This document shows, in pieces, positions 1-6,727 of a stretch of DNA of 12,612 nucleotides. Positions within the stretch are counted from its first letter, which is position 1. Each line of letters begins with the position of its first letter. Made by a program: the position numbers and the translations under genes. Location of the stretch: contig URZG01000038.1 of assembly GCA_900552325.1 (NCBI GenBank), forward strand, positions 1 through 12,612. Reading direction: 5' to 3'. A model generated the notes under the pieces. That model ran no database searches. It saw nothing but the letters and a program-made list of their open reading frames with translations, and had not been told where the DNA came from. Origin of the DNA: an uncultured Porphyromonadaceae bacterium (lineage in GTDB: Bacteria; Bacteroidota; Bacteroidia; Bacteroidales; Muribaculaceae).

Positions 1-1014
1 TTTTGTCATGGTCAGGTCCAGGAAGCGGCTCATGTATGAGTTCACGTCGTGGGGACCGTCGTTGGATCCTAACGACAGCGAGATTACCGCAGGCATCTGT
101 TTGGCGTAGGAGTAGGAACATATCTGGTCTATGCCGTTGGCGATGAAAGCGTCGACAAGTTCGCCGCATGAGGCGGCGAGAGTGGCTTTCGGCGCGGCTC
201 CATAGTAGGGGTTAGGTGCCTGAATAAGGGGGACGGCGGTCTCATGGTCGGTATACTTCGAATAATCGGCCATTGTGACCTCTCCGTAGTAGGCTCCGCC
301 GGCGATACCGAGGGTATGTGTGCCGTGATAGCCGTTAGGAGTGTCGGATGTGAAGTTTGCGATGGAAACGGCGTTGGGGATATTGTCGATATCCGTTTCG
401 TTTGCGAACGGGCGGATGGCGTATCCGGGTTCGGCTTGCTGGCCCACGATGTGTGTGAGGTATCCCACACGGTGTGTGCCGTCGGGGTTAAGGAAGTTTA
501 CGTGGCCCGGGTCTATGCCCTCGTCGACCACACCGAGGATCACGCCGTCGCCCTGATAGGGGAGGCGCGCGTCGGCTCCTGAGGCCTCTTCGCCTGAATG
601 AACGGCGTCAAGGTTCGATGCCTTACGGGCGAAGTCCATGTGGGTGTGCAGCTTGCGGCCGATGCTCATGGTCTTCACTGCTTTTGATGCCGCCATAGTC
701 TCGGCCTTGTCGACGGGCACCATGCACACGGCGAGGTTGCCGCGGAGAGTCATCACATTGAATCCGTCGGCTTCGAGATCTTCTTTCGTGGCCCCGGGAG
801 CCATAGTAACGAAGGCTCCCACCCATTTGCGGGTGTCATCTGCCATGGAATCCTTGCCGGAGAGGGGTTTAAACGCGGCGGGAGCTGACGGCGTATGTTT
901 CTGCTCCAGCCGGAGCTGTCGCAACCTCGCCGTTGAGCGCATGTCGAGTGTTCCCTGGGCGCTGGCCGCACACAGGGAGAGGAGTGCTGTGGCGCTGAGT
1001 ACAAATTTCTTCAT
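1..1014 (-). CDS. Subtilisin-family (S8) serine peptidase, N-terminal part (cut by window edge)
   Basis: Open reading frame of 338 codons from the ATG at 1014 to the window's left edge, with no stop, so the C-terminal part is missing. Residues 1-19 (MKKFVLSATALLSLCAASAQ...) are a signal peptide with cleavage expected after ASA, so the protein is exported. A propeptide-like region follows (about 20-140). The S8 fold is shown by the catalytic Asp motif VVDEGID (Asp164) and the catalytic His motif HGTHTLGIAGG (His230), then ISLSLGSNDGP, which matches the substrate-binding strand of subtilases. The catalytic Ser motif (GTSMA type) must lie beyond the left edge. The Asp motif has Glu where Thr or Ser is usual (D-E-G instead of D-T/S-G). 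Family knowledge: secreted Bacteroidales subtilases are general proteases or maturation enzymes; the substrate is not visible here. It is separated from the 661-residue gene upstream by a hairpin terminator, so it is probably its own transcription unit. Confidence 0.9.
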   Translation of the reverse strand, partial: MKKFVLSATALLSLCAASAQGTLDMRSTARLRQLRLEQKHTPSAPAAFKPLSGKDSMADDTRKWVGAFVTMAPGATKEDLEADGFNVMTLRGNLAVCMVPVDKAETMAASKAVKTMSIGRKLHTHMDFARKASNLDAVHSGEEASGADARLPYQGDGVILGVVDEGIDPGHVNFLNPDGTHRVGYLTHIVGQQAEPGYAIRPFANETDIDNIPNAVSIANFTSDTPNGYHGTHTLGIAGGAYYGEVTMADYSKYTDHETAVPLIQAPNPYYGAAPKATLAASCGELVDAFIANGIDQICSYSYAKQMPAVISLSLGSNDGPHDVNSYMSRFLDLTMTK

Positions 1015-1110
1015 CGATAATAAGTGGTTGTGTGGTTGAGAGAATTTCTGTAAGACAAAGTCCGGAAGCGCTCCGGCGGGCGTAAGGGTTAGAGAGAGGA
1101 TTGATATTAA

Positions 1111-1153
1111 GGCCGGGCAGCCGCAAGGGGGTAGCCTGAGGGGCTGCCCGGCC
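1111..1153 (-). terminator. GC-rich hairpin, likely terminator of the 661-residue protein gene
   Basis: A perfect 12-bp inverted repeat, GGCCGGGCAGCC (1111-1122) and GGCTGCCCGGCC (1142-1153), with a 19-nt loop. It lies 32 nt past the stop codon of the minus-strand gene 1185-3170 and before the start of the protease gene. On the minus strand the stem is followed by TTAATATCAATCC, a weak T-rich tail; on the plus strand it is followed by GGTGTGTTTTCTTTC. Terminator function is inferred from position and stem strength. Confidence 0.65.
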
Positions 1154-1184
1154 GGTGTGTTTTCTTTCAGGAATATTCAGTGGA

Positions 1185-3170
1185 TTATTTCACAACGGTC
1201 TTCTTGCCGCCGCAGATGTAGATGCCGGCGGGGAGACGGTTGAGCTCGGAGGCGGTGGCAACACGGATGCCCTGGAGGTTGTAGACGGCCTCGTCGGCGG
1301 CAACGGCGTCGGCGGCAACGTTGTTAATGCCTACGTTCTTCTGCTCGGCGAGCAAGAGGGTGGGGGTGGCGCTTTCTACTTTGAATGTGCATACGCCGTC
1401 GGTGTCAGCCTCGAGGGGTTCGTTGTCGAGGGTGCAGGTGTGGGTCATGTAGAATCCTTCCTCAACCTCGGGTGCGGTCCATTTCACAGCTACAGTTGAG
1501 CCCACGAAAGCTGAGAAGGAACCCTCGGTCGCCCAGTCGGCTACGGTCTGGCCGTCGCATGTGATCTCGAAGTTGTCGGCATCGGTGTCGTCGGCAACAG
1601 TTACGGTAACTGTGCCAAGGGTGGGCATCTCTTTGAATACGCGGATGATATTGCCGTCGGTCAGACTTTCGGCGTAGATGCGGAACGAGCTTGTCTGGCC
1701 CTCGGAGAGGTCATTGATGAAGATATAGGGATATTCGGGTACGAAGCCTTCGGGTATGGGGTCGGGAATAACGGGAGTGAGGGCGAAGTCGAGCGGAAGC
1801 TCGGTCTGGTTGTACATGATTACATTGGCACCGGCCTCAGGGGCACCCTGGAACACGGTCTCGTTGGAATAGGCGCTGTTGTTGAAGAAGGTAACCTTCA
1901 TCTGGCTTACGATTTCAACGGCACCCTCGTCAAAGATGACGGTGAGCTGTTGGTCGCGCACTTTGGGACCGGCGTCCACAGTTATTACGTCGCCGGCTTT
2001 CACCTGGAGGGTGGTGCCGTCGATCTCTTCGGCTTCCTCTTCACCGGCATGCTTCACGGTGAAGGTCTTGAGGATATTGCCACCCTCGGGCTGTACGCAT
2101 AGATAATAGGAGGCGTACTGGGCTTCGGTGTAGGTGATGGTGTTGTCGCCGGCACTGACCTCGATGAGGTTGGAGGGGTCGGCATACGAGGCCTTGTAGA
2201 CCTTCACCATAGCCGGATCGTTGACGTTGAGAGTCACATCGAAAGTGCCGTAGGGATGGCCTTCCATGTCGATGGTGATGTCTCTGTCGCGCACACGGCC
2301 GGTCCATGAGCCGAAGAAGTCGTTCTGGATCTCGTCGTTGATCGAGAATTTGTCTATGGCATAAGTCGTGGTGTTGCACTGGATGCTGACGCTGGTTCCT
2401 GATTTAAGCATCACGCCCTTAGCGAAATCACCTTCGATCAGTTCGTAGGTGGAACCGTTGCGTACCTCCTTGAGCATGTCGGGAAACTCGGCGGGAACGT
2501 TGATTTTCACCAGATAGTTTTCGTTGGGCCATGCTGCCTGGATGTCGACCTTCGAGCCGTCGGCCAGTGTCAGATACCATGAGCCGGAAGTCTCGGATGC
2601 AACGTCATCGTTGAGCTTGACCATATAGATCGGGTTGCTATAGTCCTTGGAGCCGATCTGGAAGTTGCTTTCGGTGTTGGGATCGAACTTGATTTTGTTC
2701 TCGCCGTTGACGAGGTTCGTGATCTCGCCGCCGGAACCGCCGCGGCTTATGCGCACCTTGGAGGCGTCGTCGATATTTACGGTGGCGGTGGCTGTGCGGA
2801 TCTGGTCGAGATTGGCGGTAGTCACGGTATATACCTGCCCGTTGGAGGAATCTGAACAACTCAGATAGTAGTAGGAGTTGCCGTAAAGCACATCCGAGCC
2901 GTTGTTCATCACGGACACGAGCTTGTAGCCGTCTTTGGGACGGATGTAGATGTATTCGTAAATACCTTCATCGTATGTGTACTGGTTCACTTCCTCCAGC
3001 GGATTGAATACATCCTCGCTCACGTTCTGCCCCAGGTCGGAATTCCAATATTCTTTGGTCACGGTCACACCCTGTGGGTCGTCGATATTGATGGTCACGA
3101 CGTTTGCACCGGCTGTCGCGGGGGCTGCGAGCGCCGCAATACCTAAAAGATAGGAGTAGATTTTTTTCAT
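1185..3170 (-). CDS. Secreted multi-module beta-sandwich protein with C-terminal sorting-like tail, function unknown
   Basis: 661 residues with a signal peptide at 1-22 (MKKIYSYLLGIAALAAPATAGA) and no lipoprotein cysteine. The body appears to be a string of about six related beta-rich modules. Three begin with a near-identical strand: VVTINIDDPQGVTV (24-37), ATVNIDDASKVRI (129-141) and VTLNVNDPAMVKV (312-324). Looser copies start near 219 (YLVKINVPAEF), 408 (QLTVIFDEGAVEI) and 520 (TVTVTVADDTDAD). No catalytic motif is visible. The last 34 residues (VYNLQGIRVA ... LPAGIYICGGKKTVVK) form a tail of the type found on secreted Bacteroidales proteins and resembling type IX secretion sorting domains. 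This suggests a cell-surface or secreted adhesin/binding protein, but I do not recognise a named family. It has its own Bacteroides-type promoter and a terminator-like hairpin downstream, so it is probably monocistronic. Confidence 0.88.
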   Translation of the reverse strand: MKKIYSYLLGIAALAAPATAGANVVTINIDDPQGVTVTKEYWNSDLGQNVSEDVFNPLEEVNQYTYDEGIYEYIYIRPKDGYKLVSVMNNGSDVLYGNSYYYLSCSDSSNGQVYTVTTANLDQIRTATATVNIDDASKVRISRGGSGGEITNLVNGENKIKFDPNTESNFQIGSKDYSNPIYMVKLNDDVASETSGSWYLTLADGSKVDIQAAWPNENYLVKINVPAEFPDMLKEVRNGSTYELIEGDFAKGVMLKSGTSVSIQCNTTTYAIDKFSINDEIQNDFFGSWTGRVRDRDITIDMEGHPYGTFDVTLNVNDPAMVKVYKASYADPSNLIEVSAGDNTITYTEAQYASYYLCVQPEGGNILKTFTVKHAGEEEAEEIDGTTLQVKAGDVITVDAGPKVRDQQLTVIFDEGAVEIVSQMKVTFFNNSAYSNETVFQGAPEAGANVIMYNQTELPLDFALTPVIPDPIPEGFVPEYPYIFINDLSEGQTSSFRIYAESLTDGNIIRVFKEMPTLGTVTVTVADDTDADNFEITCDGQTVADWATEGSFSAFVGSTVAVKWTAPEVEEGFYMTHTCTLDNEPLEADTDGVCTFKVESATPTLLLAEQKNVGINNVAADAVAADEAVYNLQGIRVATASELNRLPAGIYICGGKKTVVK

Positions 3171-3210
3171 CTTTTTCAGGTTATGTGAATAATAATGGAT
3201 TACTTGAAGT

Positions 3211-3225
3211 TATGCATGATGCATA
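3211..3225. promoter_or_regulatory. Palindrome in the leader of the 661-residue protein gene
   Basis: TATGCATGATGCATA is a perfect 7+1+7 inverted repeat, about 40 nt upstream of the start codon at 3170 and downstream of the predicted promoter. It could be an operator or a small leader hairpin. The half-site TATGCATAA recurs near 3359-3367. Function is unknown; in such AT-rich sequence it could be chance. Confidence 0.3.
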
Positions 3226-3303
3226 AAAGATGTATATTTTAAGAATATTTTGGCGTGATGATGAATATTATTTAACATACAGCCAAATACTTAAGGGTTC
3301 GCA

Positions 3304-3335
3304 CAAAATTACCGCTACTAATTCAGATATGCAAA
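3304..3335 (-). promoter_or_regulatory. Bacteroides-type promoter for the 661-residue protein gene
   Basis: On the minus strand, TTTG (complement of 3332-3335) is followed after exactly 20 nt by TAATTTTG (complement of 3304-3311). This matches the Bacteroidetes primary sigma consensus of a TTTG box near -33 and a TAnnTTTG box near -7. Transcription would start around 3297, giving a leader of about 125 nt before the ATG at 3170. The region is strongly AT-rich compared with the surrounding genes. The rest of the 307-bp divergent gap (3171-3477) holds no gene. I could not find an equally convincing promoter for the plus-strand gene at 3478. Confidence 0.7.
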
Positions 3336-3477
3336 TTTTTTAATTTTTTTCGATTTTTTATGCATAACGCTCGTTAAACGGGGAGATTTTGCCGATGAAC
3401 CGACTTGCCGTTGTGAACACTTTTTCCCCTTCAAGTGTTAAAAAAGTTGTAAATCCTTTAAATGAAACATGTATCTT

Positions 3478-4008
3478 ATGAAAAAGTTACTTCTTGCTTT
3501 CGTAGCTGTGACAGGGATGTTCGCCGCAGCTTCCGCCTCTGCCCAACGTACAGAAATCGCTGTGAACTATGGCGGCTACACACAGATGGATGCAACCGAT
3601 TGCCATGACGGCTGGCACGGGGTAAACACCGCCTGGGGTGCCGTGACAGCGGCAGTGAACTTCAACGTGGCCCGCAATTTCTGGATCGGTCCGAGCTACA
3701 CCTTCTCCAGCACCACGACAAAGGGTGGCCCCAACCATTCGTCGATCGCATACCACGCCATAATGCTCAACGGCCGCTACCACTATTACCGCAACTCCAT
3801 CGTCACCCTCTACGGCCATGTGGGCCTCGGTGCCGAGATCTCGCACATGATGCCGAAATACGACGATTCCTACAACAAGGCCTATTTCGCCTATCAGTTC
3901 TCGCCGCTGGGCGCGCAGTTCAACATCTCGCGTTCCGTGTCGATGTTCGGCGAGCTGGGCTTCGGCGCCCAGGGTCTGGTGCAGGTGGGTTTCCGTTTCG
4001 GCCTCTGA
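3478..4008 (+). CDS. Small outer-membrane beta-barrel protein
   Basis: 176 residues from the ATG at 3478, chosen because it gives a standard signal peptide (MKKLLLAFVAVTGMFAAASASAQ); an in-frame ATG at 3469 would add only MYL. The mature part, about 154 residues, alternates polar and hydrophobic residues as membrane beta-strands do (for example AVTAAVNFNV, NFWIGPSYTF, IVTLYGHVGLGAEI, FGELGFGAQGLVQVGFRFGL). The length suits an eight-stranded porin-like barrel. It ends FRFGL instead of a C-terminal aromatic residue, which is slightly unusual. It is the only plus-strand gene, divergent from the 661-residue gene and convergent with the SIMPL gene. The particular function of this barrel (structural, adhesin or small pore) cannot be told. 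Confidence 0.8.
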   Translation: MKKLLLAFVAVTGMFAAASASAQRTEIAVNYGGYTQMDATDCHDGWHGVNTAWGAVTAAVNFNVARNFWIGPSYTFSSTTTKGGPNHSSIAYHAIMLNGRYHYYRNSIVTLYGHVGLGAEISHMMPKYDDSYNKAYFAYQFSPLGAQFNISRSVSMFGELGFGAQGLVQVGFRFGL

Positions 4009-4050
4009 CGCCCGGCCCTGCCTCATACGATTAAGGATTTCCCCCCCAAT

Positions 4051-4128
4051 GTAGGGACGCTCCGTGGAGCGTCCGGGAAAAGCTGAATTTAAGCTCTTTA
4101 ATCCGGACGCTCCACGGAGCGTCCCTAC
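4051..4128. repeat. REPIN-like inverted-repeat element, copy 1
   Basis: The two 25-bp arms (4051-4075 and 4104-4128) are exact reverse complements, separated by 28 bp. Each arm is itself a palindrome, GGACGCTCC-GT-GGAGCGTCC, framed by GTAGG(G)/CCTAC ends, so the element can fold as one long hairpin or as two small ones. It fills the gap between the convergent outer-membrane protein and SIMPL genes, 12 bp from the SIMPL stop codon, and could act as a two-way terminator. Two further, more diverged copies are in this window. Confidence 0.85.
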
Positions 4129-4140
4129 ACTTTGGGGTGA

Positions 4141-4842
4141 TCAGTCGTTGAGGTAATAGACTACGTTGGAGACCACGCGGACTTTTTTCAGATAGGGGGT
4201 GGAGGAGGAGAGGTCGTCGATGGAGAACTGTCCCTGGGTGGCTGATTTCATCTTGCCGATTTTGGAATCGGAATCGAGGGCGAATTTCTGCGCGGCCTCG
4301 CGCGCGGCTTTGGTAGCGTCGGCTATCATTTCGGGCTTGATGTCGTTGAGGGCGCGGTATTCGTAGTTGATGTAGGAGTTGGAGTAGGGGATCCCCTCGC
4401 GCAGCAGTTCCGACTGACGGTTCAGGAGTTCGCGGACTTTCTTCACATTGGTGGTGGCCACGGTCACGTTGCAGTCAAGGGCGTATTTGTACTGGAAATT
4501 GTCCGAGCCGTACTGGTTGGCCGTGGCGTTGTAGGTGTCGGGAGGGTTCACCGAGATATCCTCCTTGGCGATGCCGTTGGAGGTGAGGAAATTCACTATC
4601 ACGGCATTGTTGGCCGTCACCTGATCGTAGAGCGAGATGAGGTCGTTGCCGGCCACGCGGTACTGTATCGGCCAGGTCACATAGTCCGACTCCACGGTGC
4701 GTTCGGCCAGGCCGCGCACCGACACCGTGCGGTCGCGGTAGGCGATGTTGTCGATACCCGACTTTATGAAAAGTCCGGAGAAGAAGATGCCGGCTCCCAC
4801 CAGGAACGCTCCGGCAACAACTGAAAGTTTCTTGAAATCCAT
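4141..4842 (-). CDS. SIMPL-domain protein with N-terminal membrane anchor
   Basis: 233 residues. A single hydrophobic segment at about 8-28 (VVAGAFLVGAGIFFSGLFI) acts as a signal anchor, placing the rest in the periplasm. The body is a SIMPL (DUF541, YggE-like) domain: it opens with YRDRTVSVRGLAERTVESDYVTW, where the 'V-x-G-x-A-x-x-x-V-x-x-D/N' pattern is characteristic. A middle region contains YALDCNVTVATTNVKKVRELL. The domain closes with a helix ALNDIKPEMIADATKAAREAAQKFA, matching the family's conserved 'A-x-x-x-A-R-x-x-A-x-x-x-A'. The biochemical role of the family is poorly defined; E. coli YggE has been linked to oxidative-stress tolerance. There is no obvious tie to the glucan locus: the two are separated by a 368-bp structured gap. 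Confidence 0.88.
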   Translation of the reverse strand: MDFKKLSVVAGAFLVGAGIFFSGLFIKSGIDNIAYRDRTVSVRGLAERTVESDYVTWPIQYRVAGNDLISLYDQVTANNAVIVNFLTSNGIAKEDISVNPPDTYNATANQYGSDNFQYKYALDCNVTVATTNVKKVRELLNRQSELLREGIPYSNSYINYEYRALNDIKPEMIADATKAAREAAQKFALDSDSKIGKMKSATQGQFSIDDLSSSTPYLKKVRVVSNVVYYLND

Positions 4843-4910
4843 TTTCGTGCTTATTTTGGATGTAACAGTGTTATAACAATTCGACCCTCCATGTCGCCCA
4901 AGGTTTATTC

Positions 4911-4962
4911 TATAGGAGAGCAGGTTTTCAACTACTAATAGTTGAAAACCTGCTCTCCTATA
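4911..4962. repeat. Perfect 24-bp inverted repeat with 4-nt loop
   Basis: The left arm (4911-4934, beginning TATAGGAGAGCAGG) and right arm (4939-4962, ending CCTGCTCTCCTATA) are exact reverse complements around the loop CTAA. No T-run follows on either strand (minus strand continues GAATAAACC, plus strand AAGAGAAGG), so it is not a classical intrinsic terminator. It may be a small mobile repeat, an RNA hairpin protecting or ending transcripts, or a protein-binding site. Confidence 0.8.
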
Positions 4963-4969
4963 AAGAGAA

Positions 4970-4997
4970 GGCTGCCGCGTTTCACAACGTGGTAGCC
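4970..4997. repeat. Stem-loop next to the 24-bp hairpin
   Basis: GGCTGCCGCGT (4970-4980) pairs with ACGTGGTAGCC (4987-4997) over 11 bp around the loop TTCACA. Two of the pairs are G-T, which as RNA form G-U on the plus strand only; on the opposite strand they become A-C mismatches. The hairpin is therefore stronger if transcribed left to right, opposite to the flanking genes. Confidence 0.5.
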
Positions 4998-5005
4998 CTG
5001 CTTCA

Positions 5006-5030
5006 AGTGATTAAGGATTCTTTAGTCACT
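5006..5030. repeat. AT-rich stem-loop
   Basis: AGTGATTAAGG (5006-5016) pairs with CTTTAGTCACT (5020-5030), 11 bp with two G-T pairs and a 3-nt loop. As with the neighbouring stem, the G-T pairs favour RNA folding on the plus strand. The 11-mer GATTAAGGATT inside it also occurs at 4029-4039, just before REPIN-like copy 1. Confidence 0.4.
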
Positions 5031-5079
5031 GCATATTTTCTTAGCGGGTAGGGTCGGAAATCTCGCGAACGGTTTTGCT

Positions 5080-5159
5080 GTAGGGACGCTCCGTGGAGCG
5101 TCCGCACAAATACCTGCCAATCACATTCTGTTCGCGGACGCTCCCTGGAGCGTCCCTAC
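5080..5159. repeat. REPIN-like inverted-repeat element, copy 2
   Basis: The arms at 5080-5105 and 5134-5159 are 26-bp reverse complements with two mismatches, both in the centre of the right arm's small palindrome (CCCTGG instead of CCACGG). The spacer of 28 bp is unrelated to that of copy 1. It lies 51 bp beyond the stop codon of the GH128-like gene, at the end of the glucan locus, where it could help end or stabilise the operon transcript. Confidence 0.85.
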
Positions 5160-5210
5160 GGGTTGTTAAGGTCGGGAGATTCCGATATACCATTCCGTTT
5201 TTTCCGGGGG

Positions 5211-6707
5211 TTATTTCACGACCACCTTGCGGTTGCCGGCCAGGTAGATGCCGGCGGGCAGTCCGGCGGTAGCTTCGGATGCGGCTACGTTGGCGCGCAC
5301 GAGCTGACCGGTGACGGTGTAGACGTTGACCGGTGCGTCGGGCTGTGCGTCGCTGTCGGCGATCACACCGTCGATACCTGCCGCGTCATCGAGTTTCACG
5401 CCTGCGATACGGATGCCGGATGGGTAGCCTTCGCCTTTTACACAGAGGGTCTGACGCCCGGCCTGCAGCTTGCAGGGGAGGTAGATCCACTTGTACACTT
5501 CGTTGTCGTTGGGAAGTGTGAAGGTGGTGGAGGGGCAAAGCTCCTTATCGAGGGTGCCGTCGGCCTTGACGGTGTGGAGACTCATCGAGGGATCGAAGCG
5601 GTCAGGTTCGCCGAAGCCGCTGACAAGCAGCCCCAGGTGATAGTCGCCGCTCTCAGGCACGTCGAACTGGTAGCTGACGGTGGAGGAATTGGTGAAGTTG
5701 GTTAACTCGATGGGTTTGGAGATCTCCTTGCAGGCCGATTTGCCCATGGAGATATTGGTGTGGTCAATGGCGTCGACAGCGTTGTATACCGTACCGTTGC
5801 CGTCAAACCATATATCCCGGTCGTATGTACCCATGTAGGTGTACACCAGACCGCGCTCGTTGAGGTCCCAGCGCACTTTTGTTTTGTTGTTCTCGTCTTT
5901 GTAGACCGTACGGTCGAAGAGGAAGTAGTTGGGGCATTTGTGCGATGATGCGCTGGAGTGGCTTTTTTCGAAAGCCTGAAACCATGAATAGCGGTAGATG
6001 TAGTCGGTTTTCTCGCACCAGCTCACCATCTGCACCATGGCACTCAGCTGTGCTTCAGGTGACACGTTTACCGAACCGGCGCCACCGGGCCAAAGACAGA
6101 ATTCCGTGAGCCACAGCGGCTTGTGAAATTCGTTCCAAAGGCGTGTGGCGGTGTCGTTGATATTGGCCATGCCACCGTATGCGTGGAAAGCGATGTAGTC
6201 GACGGCGTCGATGCCTACCAGTTTTATGAACTCGCGCATCCATTTCACGGGGTCAGACCATTCGGCCCATGCGGAGTTGTTTACGGCGGGTGATACCACG
6301 GCGAGCCCCAGTTCCTTGCATATTTCCTGCACCCGGGGCCATGCCGCAGCTGCCTCGGCAGGAGTCATCTTGGCCTGGTTGGTGAAGTTGGGCTCGTTGA
6401 AGCCGAGCATATATTTGGTGGACGGATGTGCTGCCACGGTGTTGCGCACATTGTCTTCGCTCCAGTTGGCGTTCCATGCCATGGGGAGGAATTCTATGCC
6501 CTGATAAGCGGCCACCTCGCCGTTGGTGCCGGAAGGCGGGGTCTGTGCCCAGTTGTAATACCAGCTGACACCGGGTATAAGCTGGTCAAGCTCGGAGGCG
6601 GCGGTGAAGTTGCCTTCAGCCAGACCGCGTTTGAACGAAGGTTCGGCTACAGCCGAGGCCGTGGCGGCCAGAACGAATGTGGATATTGCTAAGGCTTTAA
6701 TTTTCAT
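5211..6707 (-). CDS. GH128-like glycosidase with C-terminal beta-sandwich domain and sorting-like tail
   Basis: 498 residues with a signal peptide at 1-21 (MKIKALAISTFVLAATASAVA) and no lipoprotein cysteine. Residues about 25-300 look like the glycosyl hydrolase catalytic core used by GH128 beta-1,3-glucanases. It has early strands RGLAEG and VSWYYNWAQTP, then LGFNEPN (Glu105, probable acid/base), VDYIAFHAYGG, and LWLTEFCLW (Glu202, probable nucleophile). The pair NEP...TEF on strands 4 and 7 is typical of clan A retaining enzymes. Residues about 300-455 form a beta-sandwich resembling carbohydrate-binding modules (YQFDVPESGDYHLGLLV, SGIRIAGVKL). The tail (VYTVTGQLVR ... LPAGIYLAGNRKVVVK) matches that of the 661-residue protein. 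It starts 20 bp after the GH3 gene's stop, so the two are cotranscribed; the context supports endo-acting cleavage of beta-1,3-glucan at or outside the cell surface. The GH128 assignment is from motif memory; a related clan A family is possible. Confidence 0.82.
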   Translation of the reverse strand: MKIKALAISTFVLAATASAVAEPSFKRGLAEGNFTAASELDQLIPGVSWYYNWAQTPPSGTNGEVAAYQGIEFLPMAWNANWSEDNVRNTVAAHPSTKYMLGFNEPNFTNQAKMTPAEAAAAWPRVQEICKELGLAVVSPAVNNSAWAEWSDPVKWMREFIKLVGIDAVDYIAFHAYGGMANINDTATRLWNEFHKPLWLTEFCLWPGGAGSVNVSPEAQLSAMVQMVSWCEKTDYIYRYSWFQAFEKSHSSASSHKCPNYFLFDRTVYKDENNKTKVRWDLNERGLVYTYMGTYDRDIWFDGNGTVYNAVDAIDHTNISMGKSACKEISKPIELTNFTNSSTVSYQFDVPESGDYHLGLLVSGFGEPDRFDPSMSLHTVKADGTLDKELCPSTTFTLPNDNEVYKWIYLPCKLQAGRQTLCVKGEGYPSGIRIAGVKLDDAAGIDGVIADSDAQPDAPVNVYTVTGQLVRANVAASEATAGLPAGIYLAGNRKVVVK

Positions 6708-6727
6708 CGGTATGTAGAGAGTTGAAA

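Larger units (their letters stand above)
4843..5210. other. Structured gene-free gap between the glucan locus and the SIMPL gene
   Basis: This 368-bp gap has no convincing coding region. It contains four successive inverted repeats: a perfect 24-bp stem at 4911-4962, a stem at 4970-4997, a stem at 5006-5030, and a REPIN-like element at 5080-5159. It follows the last gene of the PUL and precedes the SIMPL gene, both on the minus strand, so it must contain the PUL's transcription end and probably the SIMPL promoter. I could not place either one precisely. Confidence 0.7.

Noticed and set aside
1061..1076. CCGGAAGCGCTCCGG palindrome upstream of the protease gene as a fourth REPIN arm
   Set aside because: Only part of the core resembles GGACGCTCC, and the flanking GTAGGG/CCCTAC ends and inverted partner are missing.
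3487..4026. Open frame of 179 codons on the minus strand opposite the outer-membrane protein gene
   Set aside because: The plus-strand frame has a signal peptide and barrel pattern; the minus-strand frame is a His/Glu/Val-rich mirror translation without features.
4051..4128. CRISPR array
   Set aside because: The repeats are inverted pairs in separate gaps, not direct repeats with regular spacers, and no cas gene is present.
4843..4910. Promoter for the SIMPL gene
   Set aside because: TTGTTATAACACTG on the minus strand is suggestive, but no TAnnTTTG box with correct spacing to a TTTG box was found.
4029..5019. The 11-mer GATTAAGGATT at 4029-4039 and 5009-5019, each upstream of a REPIN-like copy
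   Set aside because: The distance to the repeat differs (11 bp and 60 bp), the third REPIN-like copy lacks it, and an AT-rich 11-mer could recur by chance.
5163..5705. Open frame of 180 codons on the plus strand over the end of the GH128-like gene
   Set aside because: It overlaps a REPIN-flanked intergenic edge and the antisense of a clear coding region, and no recognisable domain is present.
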